6,750 nucleotides of DNA from Methyloceanibacter sp. (GTDB lineage: Bacteria > Pseudomonadota > Alphaproteobacteria > Rhizobiales > Methyloligellaceae): NCBI GenBank assembly GCA_022865725.1, contig JALHTP010000155.1, positions 1-6,750 of the forward strand, written 5' to 3'. Each line of letters begins with the position of its first letter. Positions within the stretch are counted from its first letter, which is position 1. A program made the position numbers and the translations under genes. Of the stretch, positions 1 through 5,237 are shown piece after piece. The notes beneath the pieces are model-generated. The model was not told the origin of the DNA, ran no database searches, and saw only the letters and a program-made list of their open reading frames with translations.

Positions 1-1276
1 ACGGCTCAAGCAGCGTGCTCTTCTCGCCCATCAGCTCCTGCGCGACAAGCTTGCCCACGCCGAGCATTTTATAGCCGTGATTGGAGTCGGCAATGACATA
101 GACGTTCTCGCGGAAAATATCGAAGACCGGAAAATTGTCCGGGGTGAAGCAGCCGAGCCCGCCCGAATTCTCTTCGCGTCGGTAGAGCGGCATCTGGCCC
201 TCGAAGCGCTTCTGGCAATGCGCCAGCGCCGAGCACCACATATCGATGAAGTCCTCGCCGACGACGAATTCGGGCGAGTCCGGACCGTAAGGGTCGATGG
301 CGACCTGATCGGGATCCTGGTCCACTTTATAGGGGGAGGCGCCGCCCTGGACGCCGCCGAAGCTGAAATCGGGCTTGTAATAGATGCCCCAGAGCCTGTC
401 GGTGATCAGTTTGCCATCGCGATCGGAATAAAGCGGCGCGTCGGTGTCGACATGCAGCACGGGCGGGAAGCGCCCGTCATTCATCCTGTGCATCTCGGGA
501 TCGACGCCGAGCGTGCCTTCCTCCAGGCACCAGAACTTCCACATCGGCACGTCGTGGCGAACCTTGCCGTTGACCTTGACGGTGGTCTCTTTCGGCAACT
601 CGAGCAGATTCCAGATCTTGTTGACCCAGGGGCCGACGCCGACCACCACCGTCTCGCAGGCGATCCGCCCCTGATTGGTGTTGAGCGCCGTGACCGCGCC
701 CGAATTCGAGCCGAACTCGAAGCTCTTCACCTCGACGCCCGATAGGATGCGCACGCCTTCGGCTTCGGCCTTGGCGGCGAGCCCATGCATGCTCGCCTTG
801 TTGTTGGCATAGCCGCCGCGCTTCTCGTGCAGCACCGAGGTGACGCCTTGCGCCTGCCAGTCGTCGAACAGGCCTCTCATATATTTGGCTGACGCGTCGG
901 CGCCCTCGATGAAGACCGACTCGTAGCCGATCGCCTTTTGCTGCTCGTAGATCGAGGCGACGTCCTCACGCATGCATTCGGGGCTGATCTGCATATAGCC
1001 GACCGGATGATAGCTATAAGTCTTGGCGTCGCTCTCCCACACATCCACGGAGTGGGCCATCAGCTCGCGCATGGCGGGCTGGAAGTAATTGTTGCGGACG
1101 ACGCCGCAGGCGATGCCCGACGCGCCCGCCGCCACCGCTGTCTTGTCGACGATGAGGATGTCCTTGCCCGAGCCCCTGCCAGTGGCTTTCAGCATCTGAG
1201 CCAGATGGAAGGCGGTGCTGAGGCCGTGAATGCCGGCGCCGATAATGGCGTATTTCGTGGCTTCAGGGAGCGTCAT
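1..1276 (-). CDS. FAD-dependent amine/amino-acid oxidoreductase (DAO family), 3' end cut by window
   Basis: The minus strand is open from ATG at 1276-1274 to the window edge, giving 425 codons without a stop. The N-terminus holds an FAD-binding Rossmann motif GAGIHGLS at residues 13-20, with the second-strand acidic residue in ILIVD (Asp44), followed by an AAGASGIACGVVR stretch (about residues 48-60) typical of DAO-fold oxidases. Near the cut end the NHGYKMLG segment matches the C-terminal FAD-contacting region of sarcosine/dimethylglycine oxidase-like proteins, so only a short tail should be missing. Known family members are flavoproteins that oxidise secondary or tertiary amines such as sarcosine, dimethylglycine or N-methylated amino acids. 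The exact substrate cannot be read here. No signal peptide is visible, so it is probably cytoplasmic. An AGGCGG stretch six bases before the ATG is a weak ribosome site. It is divergent from a GntR regulator that probably controls it. The family call is strong; the substrate is open. Confidence 0.9.
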   Translation of the reverse strand, partial: MTLPEATKYAIIGAGIHGLSTAFHLAQMLKATGRGSGKDILIVDKTAVAAGASGIACGVVRNNYFQPAMRELMAHSVDVWESDAKTYSYHPVGYMQISPECMREDVASIYEQQKAIGYESVFIEGADASAKYMRGLFDDWQAQGVTSVLHEKRGGYANNKASMHGLAAKAEAEGVRILSGVEVKSFEFGSNSGAVTALNTNQGRIACETVVVGVGPWVNKIWNLLELPKETTVKVNGKVRHDVPMWKFWCLEEGTLGVDPEMHRMNDGRFPPVLHVDTDAPLYSDRDGKLITDRLWGIYYKPDFSFGGVQGGASPYKVDQDPDQVAIDPYGPDSPEFVVGEDFIDMWCSALAHCQKRFEGQMPLYRREENSGGLGCFTPDNFPVFDIFRENVYVIADSNHGYKMLGVGKLVAQELMGEKSTLLEP

Positions 1277-1294
1277 GCGCGACCGCCTGGGTTC

Positions 1295-1316
1295 ACCAAA
1301 TTGGTCCGAATTTGGT
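1295..1316. promoter_or_regulatory. Perfect inverted repeat, candidate operator next to the oxidoreductase start
   Basis: ACCAAATT (1295-1302) and AATTTGGT (1309-1316) form a perfect 8-bp inverted repeat around a GGTCCG centre. It begins 19 bases upstream of the oxidoreductase ATG in the divergent gap. Its core TTGGTCCGAA resembles the GT/AC-centred sites bound by FadR-subfamily GntR proteins. The position would let a bound protein block oxidoreductase transcription. The repeat is seen directly; the operator role is inferred. Confidence 0.5.
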
Positions 1317-1323
1317 TCTCTTC

Positions 1324-1352
1324 TGTGGACCTGGCTGGCGAAATGGTCCACA
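1324..1352. promoter_or_regulatory. Second perfect inverted repeat (TGTGGACC / GGTCCACA) in the divergent gap
   Basis: TGTGGACC (1324-1331) and GGTCCACA (1345-1352) are exact reverse complements separated by 13 bases. Each half holds the same GGTCC core found in the 1295-1316 repeat, and a further GGACC lies at 1396-1400. A third, imperfect repeat of similar sequence follows at 1420-1443. Multiple half-sites in one divergent promoter region suggest cooperative binding by the adjacent GntR regulator. This is inference from sequence pattern and position only. Confidence 0.45.
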
Positions 1353-1419
1353 TTGGGCGTGCGAACCTCACGCGGGCCCATTAGCGCATGGCCGCGGACC
1401 GATTGTAAACCAATTTCTG

Positions 1420-1443
1420 ATGTGGGCCCAAAGTGGCTCACAT
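1420..1443. promoter_or_regulatory. Imperfect inverted repeat just upstream of the GntR gene
   Basis: ATGTGGGCC (1420-1428) and GGCTCACAT (1435-1443) pair with a single mismatch across a 6-base spacer. The repeat ends 17 bases before the GTG start of the regulator and three bases before its Shine-Dalgarno sequence. It resembles the 1324-1352 repeat, and the position suits autoregulation. The function is inferred. Confidence 0.35.
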
Positions 1444-1446
1444 TTC

Positions 1447-1453
1447 AGGGAGG
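1447..1453 (+). promoter_or_regulatory. Ribosome binding site that fixes the GntR start
   Basis: AGGGAGG lies seven bases before GTG at 1461. It supports that GTG over the upstream in-frame ATG at 1230, which lies inside the divergent oxidoreductase gene and would add 77 residues with no family similarity. Confidence 0.75.
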
Positions 1454-1460
1454 TCGAGCC

Positions 1461-2186
1461 GTGAGCGAGCAACGCAATAGAGACGCCGTCATCGTCAGTC
1501 TCGCCAAGCCGAGCCGGGGACCGCGCGCCATCTCCGTCTATCTCCAGCGCGCCATCGAAACCGGCGCCTATAGCGAGGGCGACAAGCTGCCGCCCGAGCG
1601 GCAATTGGCCGCAACCTTTCAGGCGGCGCGGAGCACCGTGCGGCGCGCGCTCGATCAGCTCGAAAAGGCGGGGCTGGTGTCGCGCCGTCTCGGCAGCGGG
1701 ACCTTCGTGGGCGCGTCGGCCGCTTCCAACCGGCGCGCGGGCGATCTTGCCGATCAGGTGAGCCCGCTTCAGCTGATCGAGGCGCGGCTTGCGGTGGAAC
1801 CCTTCACCACGCGTCTGGCGGTGCTGCATGCGACACGACGCAACCTCGACGACATGGAAGTGGTGCTCGCCGAGGCCGAGGCGTCGACCCAAGACAAGGA
1901 CGCCTTTTCCAAATGGGACGGTGAATTTCACCTTCTGATCGCGCAGGCCTCCGCCAACCCGCTCCTGCTCAGCGTCTACCGGCAAATCAATCATGTGCGG
2001 CTGCATGCCCAATGGGACGCGATGAAGGAGAAGATCCTGACCCCCGAGGTGGTCGCCACCTATAACCGTCAGCATCGCAGCATCTTCAACGCGCTGCACG
2101 AGCGCGACGGGCAAGGAGCCTTTGCACTGATCACCGAGCATCTAGAAAGGGCGCGCGACGATCTTCTCAGAGCGAACAGCCCTTAG
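1461..2186 (+). CDS. GntR-family transcriptional regulator, FadR subfamily (FCD domain)
   Basis: This is a 241-residue protein from GTG at 1461 to TAG at 2184-2186. Residues about 20-84 form the GntR winged helix-turn-helix, including GDKLPPERQLA and the recognition-helix region RSTVRRALDQLEKAGLV, closing with the GSGTFVG wing. Residues about 102-230 are an all-helical FCD ligand domain. The usual metal-binding set is visible as Asp153 and His157 (WDGEFH), His205 (RQHRS) and His227 (TEHLE), so a metal-assisted small carboxylate or amino-acid effector is likely. Length fits the subfamily. It is divergent from the DAO-type oxidoreductase and lies 10 bases upstream of the broken transporter frame. 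It therefore probably represses or activates both in response to the substrate and may also control itself. Family assignment is firm; effector and targets are inferred. Confidence 0.92.
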   Translation: MSEQRNRDAVIVSLAKPSRGPRAISVYLQRAIETGAYSEGDKLPPERQLAATFQAARSTVRRALDQLEKAGLVSRRLGSGTFVGASAASNRRAGDLADQVSPLQLIEARLAVEPFTTRLAVLHATRRNLDDMEVVLAEAEASTQDKDAFSKWDGEFHLLIAQASANPLLLSVYRQINHVRLHAQWDAMKEKILTPEVVATYNRQHRSIFNALHERDGQGAFALITEHLERARDDLLRANSP

Positions 2187-2196
2187 CGCCTAGCCA

Positions 2197-3052
2197 ATGA
2201 GCTCAGTGGTACTCGGCCTGGTGGCCGCGCTCTCTTGGGGCGACTACGATTTCCTGTCGCGCTTCCCCTCTCGCGCCGTGGGGCCGATCCCCACCGTTCT
2301 CGCTGTCACCATCTCCGGCCTTGTCGCGCTCAGCGCCTGGGTCCTGATCGGGGGTGATGGGATTACGATCGTCTGGCCGAAGCTTTGGCTCGTCGCCATC
2401 GCCGGCATCTTCTTCGCGCTGGCCACGCTGGCGCTGTTCGCCGCGTTTGCGCTGGGGCCCATCACCTTGGTCGCCCCGATCGTCGCCGCCTATCCTGCCC
2501 TCGCCATGGTCTTCGCCGTCGCGCACGGCGCGAGGCCGACCGCGTGGCAGGCTGTCAATCGGATGCGTGATGGCGGGAGTTCTGATCGCGTCGCGGAGCG
2601 GCAGCAACAATGAGGACGCGGCCGAGCTGAAGGCCGAGATGAAGACCGTGCTCGGTCTCGCCGTCCTCTCCGGCGTCTGCTTCGCCGTCGCCATCACCGC
2701 CGGCCAAGCCGCCGTGCCCATCTTCGGCGATGTTGAGACGGTGTGGCTCGCGCGCATCTTCGGCCTTCTCACCATCGGCCTGATCTATCTGTGGCGTTCC
2801 CCCGGCGCACCGCTTCCCTTGCGCTGGCTTCCCTTGCTCGGACTGATGGGGTGTCTCGACGTCGCGGCGCTCGCCGCCCTCACCGCCGCCGGCGATTTCC
2901 CCTCGCCCGAATTGACGACGGTGGTGTCCTCCGCCTTCGCCGCGGTCACGGTGCTGCTGGCGCGATTGCTCCTGAAAGAGCCGATCGCTCTTATTCAGCT
3001 CGGCGGCATGGTGCTGATCTTCGGGGGCGTCGCCGCCCTTGCCGGGCTCTAG
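2197..3052 (+). pseudogene. DMT/EamA-type membrane transporter, frameshifted
   Basis: From ATG at 2197 the first frame encodes hydrophobic segments typical of the first half of a drug/metabolite transporter, beginning with VVLGLVAALSWGDYDFLSRF. It is homologous-looking up to about RPTAWQAV (2533-2556). After that the same frame turns polar and stops at 2611-2613. The continuation of the family pattern lies in the next frame from about 2557 (IGCVMAGVLIAS), runs through further hydrophobic helices and ends at TAG 3050-3052. Joined, the product would be about 285 residues, the usual length for a ten-helix EamA protein with two repeated halves. One extra base or two missing bases at about 2556 explains the break. 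It follows the GntR gene by 10 bases and was probably co-transcribed, perhaps moving the oxidoreductase substrate. It may be a true pseudogene or a sequencing error. Confidence 0.8.
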
Positions 3053-3064
3053 CGACTTGCGCCG

Positions 3065-3076
3065 AGCCGCGCGGCT
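3065..3076. terminator. GC-rich palindrome between convergent genes, weak terminator candidate
   Basis: AGCCGCGCGGCT is a perfect 12-bp palindrome in the 33-bp gap between the stop of the transporter frame and the stop of the convergent phaR. Such a site could end transcription from both sides. As RNA it would give only a four-pair stem on a GCGC loop, and no T-run follows on either strand, so this is a weak call. Confidence 0.25.
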
Positions 3077-3085
3077 TGCTCCGGC

Positions 3086-3706
3086 CTAACGGCGGGAGAG
3101 CTGCTCGAGCCGCTGCTGCATGGCCGTAAGGTCGGCCTTGAGCGTGGCGATCTCGTCCTCGTTCGGCTTGCTGTCGGCCGTGGGCTTGGCCTCGATCTGT
3201 GTGGCCATCTGCCCATCGATAGGCGTTGCCGTTGAACCGTCGGCCTTCGTGAAAGGCGTGAACAGGCCGAGCGCGCGCTCGAACGCGGCGAAATTCTTCC
3301 GCACCTGCTCCTGCATCGCCTCGAACGCCGCGGTGCCGAAGGTGTGGGCGAAGCGGCGGCGGTACTGCTCCTGCTGGCGGGTGAGCGAATCGAGGCTGAA
3401 TTCGAGATAGCTCGGCACCAGCTTCTGCATGCTGTCGCCGTAAAAGCGGATCAGCTGACGCAGGAAGCCGATGGGGAGGAGGTTCGTGCCCCGGCTCTCC
3501 TGCTCGACGATGATCTGGGTTAGGACCGAATGGGTCAGGTCTTCGCCGGTCTTGGCGTCGTAGACGACGAAGTCACGCTCCCCCCGCACCATTTCGGCCA
3601 GGTCCTCGAGCGTCACATAGGTGCTTGTGTCGGTATTGTAGAGCCTGCGGTTAGCGTATTTCTTGACGATGACCGGCCGGCTCTCTTGCTCCGCGTCCCT
3701 TGCCAC
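3086..3706 (-). CDS. phaR: Polyhydroxyalkanoate synthesis repressor PhaR
   Basis: This is a 206-residue protein starting at GTG (3706-3704) and ending at TAG (3088-3086). Residues about 12-72 carry the PHB accumulation regulatory DNA-binding domain, with the hallmark IVKKYANRRLYNT (13-25), TYVTLEDLAEMV (29-40) and DFVVYDAKTGED (45-56). Residues about 75-115 hold the second conserved block, LLPIGFLRQLIRFYGDSMQ and LVPSYLEFS. The tail from about residue 183 looks like a short coiled coil. In known systems PhaR binds TGC-rich DNA, represses the phasin gene phaP and its own gene, and leaves DNA when it binds nascent PHB granules. It thus senses polymer in the cytoplasm. Here it is divergent from phaA-phaB, sharing a ~190-bp control region with candidate sites. 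GGAG lies about 10 bases before the GTG, a slightly long spacing. The identity is very secure. Confidence 0.96.
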   Translation of the reverse strand: MARDAEQESRPVIVKKYANRRLYNTDTSTYVTLEDLAEMVRGERDFVVYDAKTGEDLTHSVLTQIIVEQESRGTNLLPIGFLRQLIRFYGDSMQKLVPSYLEFSLDSLTRQQEQYRRRFAHTFGTAAFEAMQEQVRKNFAAFERALGLFTPFTKADGSTATPIDGQMATQIEAKPTADSKPNEDEIATLKADLTAMQQRLEQLSRR

Positions 3707-3743
3707 GTCTGTATCGCTCCTACGCCTTGGGCGGCGGCCCAGA

Positions 3744-3759
3744 TTGCTTCATGCCGCAA
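3744..3759. promoter_or_regulatory. TTGC-N8-GCAA inverted repeat, candidate PhaR operator
   Basis: TTGC (3744-3747) and GCAA (3756-3759) form an inverted pair 38 bases upstream of the phaR start. Characterised PhaR proteins bind TGC/GCA-rich inverted sites and repress their own genes. This site is well placed for autoregulation. The spacing is wider than the short spacers I associate with known sites, so the assignment is tentative. Confidence 0.35.
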
Positions 3760-3784
3760 CTGCGAGATAAGTAGCACGTTCTTT

Positions 3785-3795
3785 GTGCGAAGCAC
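3785..3795. promoter_or_regulatory. GTGC-gaa-GCAC palindrome, candidate PhaR operator
   Basis: GTGC (3785-3788) and GCAC (3792-3795) are perfect arms around a three-base centre, near the middle of the phaR-phaA gap. The layout TGC-N3-GCA is close to the CTGC-N3-GCAG type of site described for PhaR in some alphaproteobacteria. From here it could affect both divergent promoters. The palindrome is seen; binding is inferred. Confidence 0.42.
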
Positions 3796-3828
3796 CAGAG
3801 GCTTTGCCGCGAGCCTTAACGGGACCCC

Positions 3829-3840
3829 AAGCCTAGGCTT
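3829..3840. repeat. 12-bp perfect palindrome upstream of phaA
   Basis: AAGCCTAGGCTT is a perfect 12-bp palindrome 56 bases before the phaA ATG, followed four bases later by TTGCAAG (3844-3850). It may be a binding site for another dimeric regulator or part of the promoter region. I do not recognise a known operator, and a palindrome of this size can arise by chance. Confidence 0.3.
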
Positions 3841-3886
3841 CCATTGCAAGAATCACTACGTTATGACCTTGGGTCCCTGGGGAAGT

Positions 3887-3890
3887 GGAG
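3887..3890 (+). promoter_or_regulatory. Ribosome binding site choosing the phaA ATG
   Basis: GGAG lies six bases before ATG at 3897. The alternative in-frame GTG at 3885 has only a purine stretch directly abutting it, with no usable spacing. Starting at 3897 puts the catalytic residues at Cys90, His349 and Cys379, one off the classical thiolase numbering. Confidence 0.65.
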
Positions 3891-3896
3891 CAGAGT

Positions 3897-5078
3897 ATGA
3901 AAGAGGAAGCGATTGTCATCGTCAGCGCGGCGCGGACGCCGGTTGGCTCCTTCAACGGCTCACTGTCGAGCCTGACGGCGCATGCCCTTGGCGAGGTCGC
4001 CATCAGGGCGGCGCTGCAGCGCGCTCATGTCGATCCGGCCGATGTCGATGAAGTCATCATGGGCCAAGTGCTCACCGCGGGCCAAGGCCAGAACCCGGCG
4101 CGGCAGGCGGCCATGGCCGCGGGCGTGCCGCAAGAGGCCACCGCCTGGGGCGTGAATCAGGTATGCGGCTCTGGCTTGCGGGCCATCGCCCTCGGCGCCC
4201 AGCAGATCGCGGCCGGCGACGCCGACATCGTGGTCGCGGGCGGCCAGGAGAGCATGAGCCTTTCGCCCCATGTCGCCCATTTACGCAACGGGCAGAAGAT
4301 GGGCGCGCTGGAATTCATCGACTCGATGATCAAGGACGGGCTGTGGGAGGCATTCAACGGCTACCACATGGGCGTGACCGCCGAGAACGTCGCCCGCCAA
4401 TGGCAGATCACCCGCGAGGACCAGGACAAATTCGCCACCGCCTCGCAGAACAAGGCCGAGGCCGCCAAGAAGGCTGGCAAGTTCAAGGACGAGATCGCCC
4501 CCGTCACCGTGAAGACGCGCAAGGGCGAGACCATCGTCGCCGAGGACGAATATATCCGCGAGGGCGCCAAGCTCGAGGATGCGGCCAAGCTCAAGCCGGC
4601 CTTCGACAAGGAAGGCACCGTCACCGCGGGCAATGCCTCGGGCCTGAATGACGGCGCCGCCGTCGTCGTGCTGATGACGGCAAAGGAAGCCAAGAAGCGC
4701 GGGCTGAAACCCCTCGCCCGCATCGCCTCGTGGGCGACGGTCGGCGTCGATCCCAAATTGATGGGGTCGGGCCCGATCCCGGCCTCGCGCAAGGCGCTGG
4801 AGAAAGCCGGCTGGACGCCCAAGGATCTCGACCTGATCGAGGCGAACGAGGCGTTTGCCGCACAGGCGCTGGCCGTGAACAAGGATCTTGGCTGGGACAC
4901 GGGCAAGGTCAACGTCAATGGCGGCGCCATCGCCATCGGTCACCCGATCGGCGCCTCCGGCGCGCGCGTGCTCGTCACCCTGCTGCACGAGATGCAGAAG
5001 CGCGATGCCAAGAAGGGCCTCGCCACGCTTTGCATCGGCGGCGGCATGGGCATCGCCATGTGCGTCGAGCGGGAGTAA
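3897..5078 (+). CDS. phaA: Acetyl-CoA acetyltransferase (beta-ketothiolase), PHB biosynthesis
   Basis: This is a 393-residue cytoplasmic thiolase that condenses two acetyl-CoA to acetoacetyl-CoA, the first step of PHB synthesis. It opens with the thiolase N-terminal pattern IVIVSAARTPVGSFNGSL. The acyl-accepting nucleophile is Cys90 in NQVCGSGLRA. The NEAFAAQAL motif comes next, then His349 in GGAIAIGHPIGASGAR, and Cys379 in CIGGGMGIAM near the C-terminus. These match the Cys/His/Cys set of the well-studied Zoogloea PhaA, and the length matches the usual 390-394 residues. I start it at ATG 3897 because of the ribosome site at 3887-3890; GTG at 3885 would add four residues. It is divergent from phaR and followed, after a 159-bp gap with a repeat element, by phaB. 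It is probably an operon with phaB and possibly under PhaR or carbon-state control. All key residues are present. Confidence 0.96.
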   Translation: MKEEAIVIVSAARTPVGSFNGSLSSLTAHALGEVAIRAALQRAHVDPADVDEVIMGQVLTAGQGQNPARQAAMAAGVPQEATAWGVNQVCGSGLRAIALGAQQIAAGDADIVVAGGQESMSLSPHVAHLRNGQKMGALEFIDSMIKDGLWEAFNGYHMGVTAENVARQWQITREDQDKFATASQNKAEAAKKAGKFKDEIAPVTVKTRKGETIVAEDEYIREGAKLEDAAKLKPAFDKEGTVTAGNASGLNDGAAVVVLMTAKEAKKRGLKPLARIASWATVGVDPKLMGSGPIPASRKALEKAGWTPKDLDLIEANEAFAAQALAVNKDLGWDTGKVNVNGGAIAIGHPIGASGARVLVTLLHEMQKRDAKKGLATLCIGGGMGIAMCVERE

Positions 5079-5080
5079 TC

Positions 5081-5202
5081 GTTTTGCAAGTGTCATTCCC
5101 GCGAAAGCGGGAATCCAGTACCCACGGGTCTTAGTTTTCTTGACGAGGCTTGGACTACTGGATTGCCCGGTCAAGCCGGGCAATGACAGGCAAGTTTTGC
5201 AA
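5081..5202. repeat. GTTTTGCAA direct repeats flanking the palindromic element
   Basis: GTTTTGCAA occurs at 5081-5089 and again at 5194-5202, on either side of the hairpin element. The five bases GCAAG directly precede the element (5086-5090) and recur just after it (5190-5194). Removing the element with one GCAAG gives GTTTTGCAAGTTTTGCAAC, a near-perfect tandem of TTTTGCAA units. This fits insertion of the element with a 5-bp target duplication into a tandem repeat. TTGCAA also occurs upstream of phaA at 3844-3849. Confidence 0.5.
5091..5189. repeat. Palindromic double-hairpin repeat element (REP/MITE-like) between phaA and phaB
   Basis: The ends are inverted: TGTCATT (5091-5097) and AATGACA (5182-5188). 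The left arm is a hairpin with TTCCCGC (5096-5102), a GAAA loop and GCGGGAA (5107-5113). The right arm is a hairpin with TTGCCCGG (5163-5170), a five-base loop and CCGGGCAA (5176-5183). Inner ends ATCCAGTA (5113-5120) and TACTGGAT (5156-5163) are also inverted around a ~35-bp AT-richer centre. This layout, with a CATTCCCGCGAAAGCGGGAA arm, is typical of dispersed intergenic repeats in proteobacteria. The left arm fits ATTCCC-N8-GGGAAT, the dRS3 pattern of Neisseria. No protein is encoded. Lying inside a probable operon, its RNA would fold into strong hairpins that could affect transcript stability or reading into phaB. Confidence 0.85.
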
Positions 5203-5225
5203 CAGGCGCCACAAGAGCGCCAACC

Positions 5226-5233
5226 AGGGAGGA
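5226..5233 (+). promoter_or_regulatory. Strong ribosome binding site of phaB
   Basis: AGGGAGGA ends four bases before ATG at 5238. It is the best Shine-Dalgarno match in the window and sits downstream of the repeat element. phaB can therefore be translated independently of phaA despite the 159-bp gap. Confidence 0.75.
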
Positions 5234-5237
5234 ATTT

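Noticed and set aside
77..745. 222-codon plus-strand open frame
   Set aside because: It is the antisense shadow of the FAD oxidoreductase, whose minus-strand frame holds clear FAD-binding and family motifs; the plus-strand product has no recognisable domain.
1230..1460. 77-residue N-terminal extension of the GntR protein from ATG 1230
   Set aside because: The first part overlaps the start of the divergent oxidoreductase, the residues show no GntR-family pattern, and AGGGAGG before GTG 1461 gives a far better start.
1368..2141. 257-codon minus-strand open frame
   Set aside because: Antisense to the GntR gene, with a composition typical of GC-rich shadow frames (many His, Arg and Gly) and no domain.
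2556..2613. Programmed ribosomal frameshift in the transporter
   Set aside because: No slippery heptamer, stimulatory hairpin or internal Shine-Dalgarno sequence is apparent at the switch point, and this family has no known programmed shift.
5091..5189. CRISPR-like repeat or intrinsic terminator of phaA
   Set aside because: There are only two dissimilar hairpins with no regular spacers, and neither hairpin is followed by a T-run; a dispersed palindromic repeat explains the structure better.
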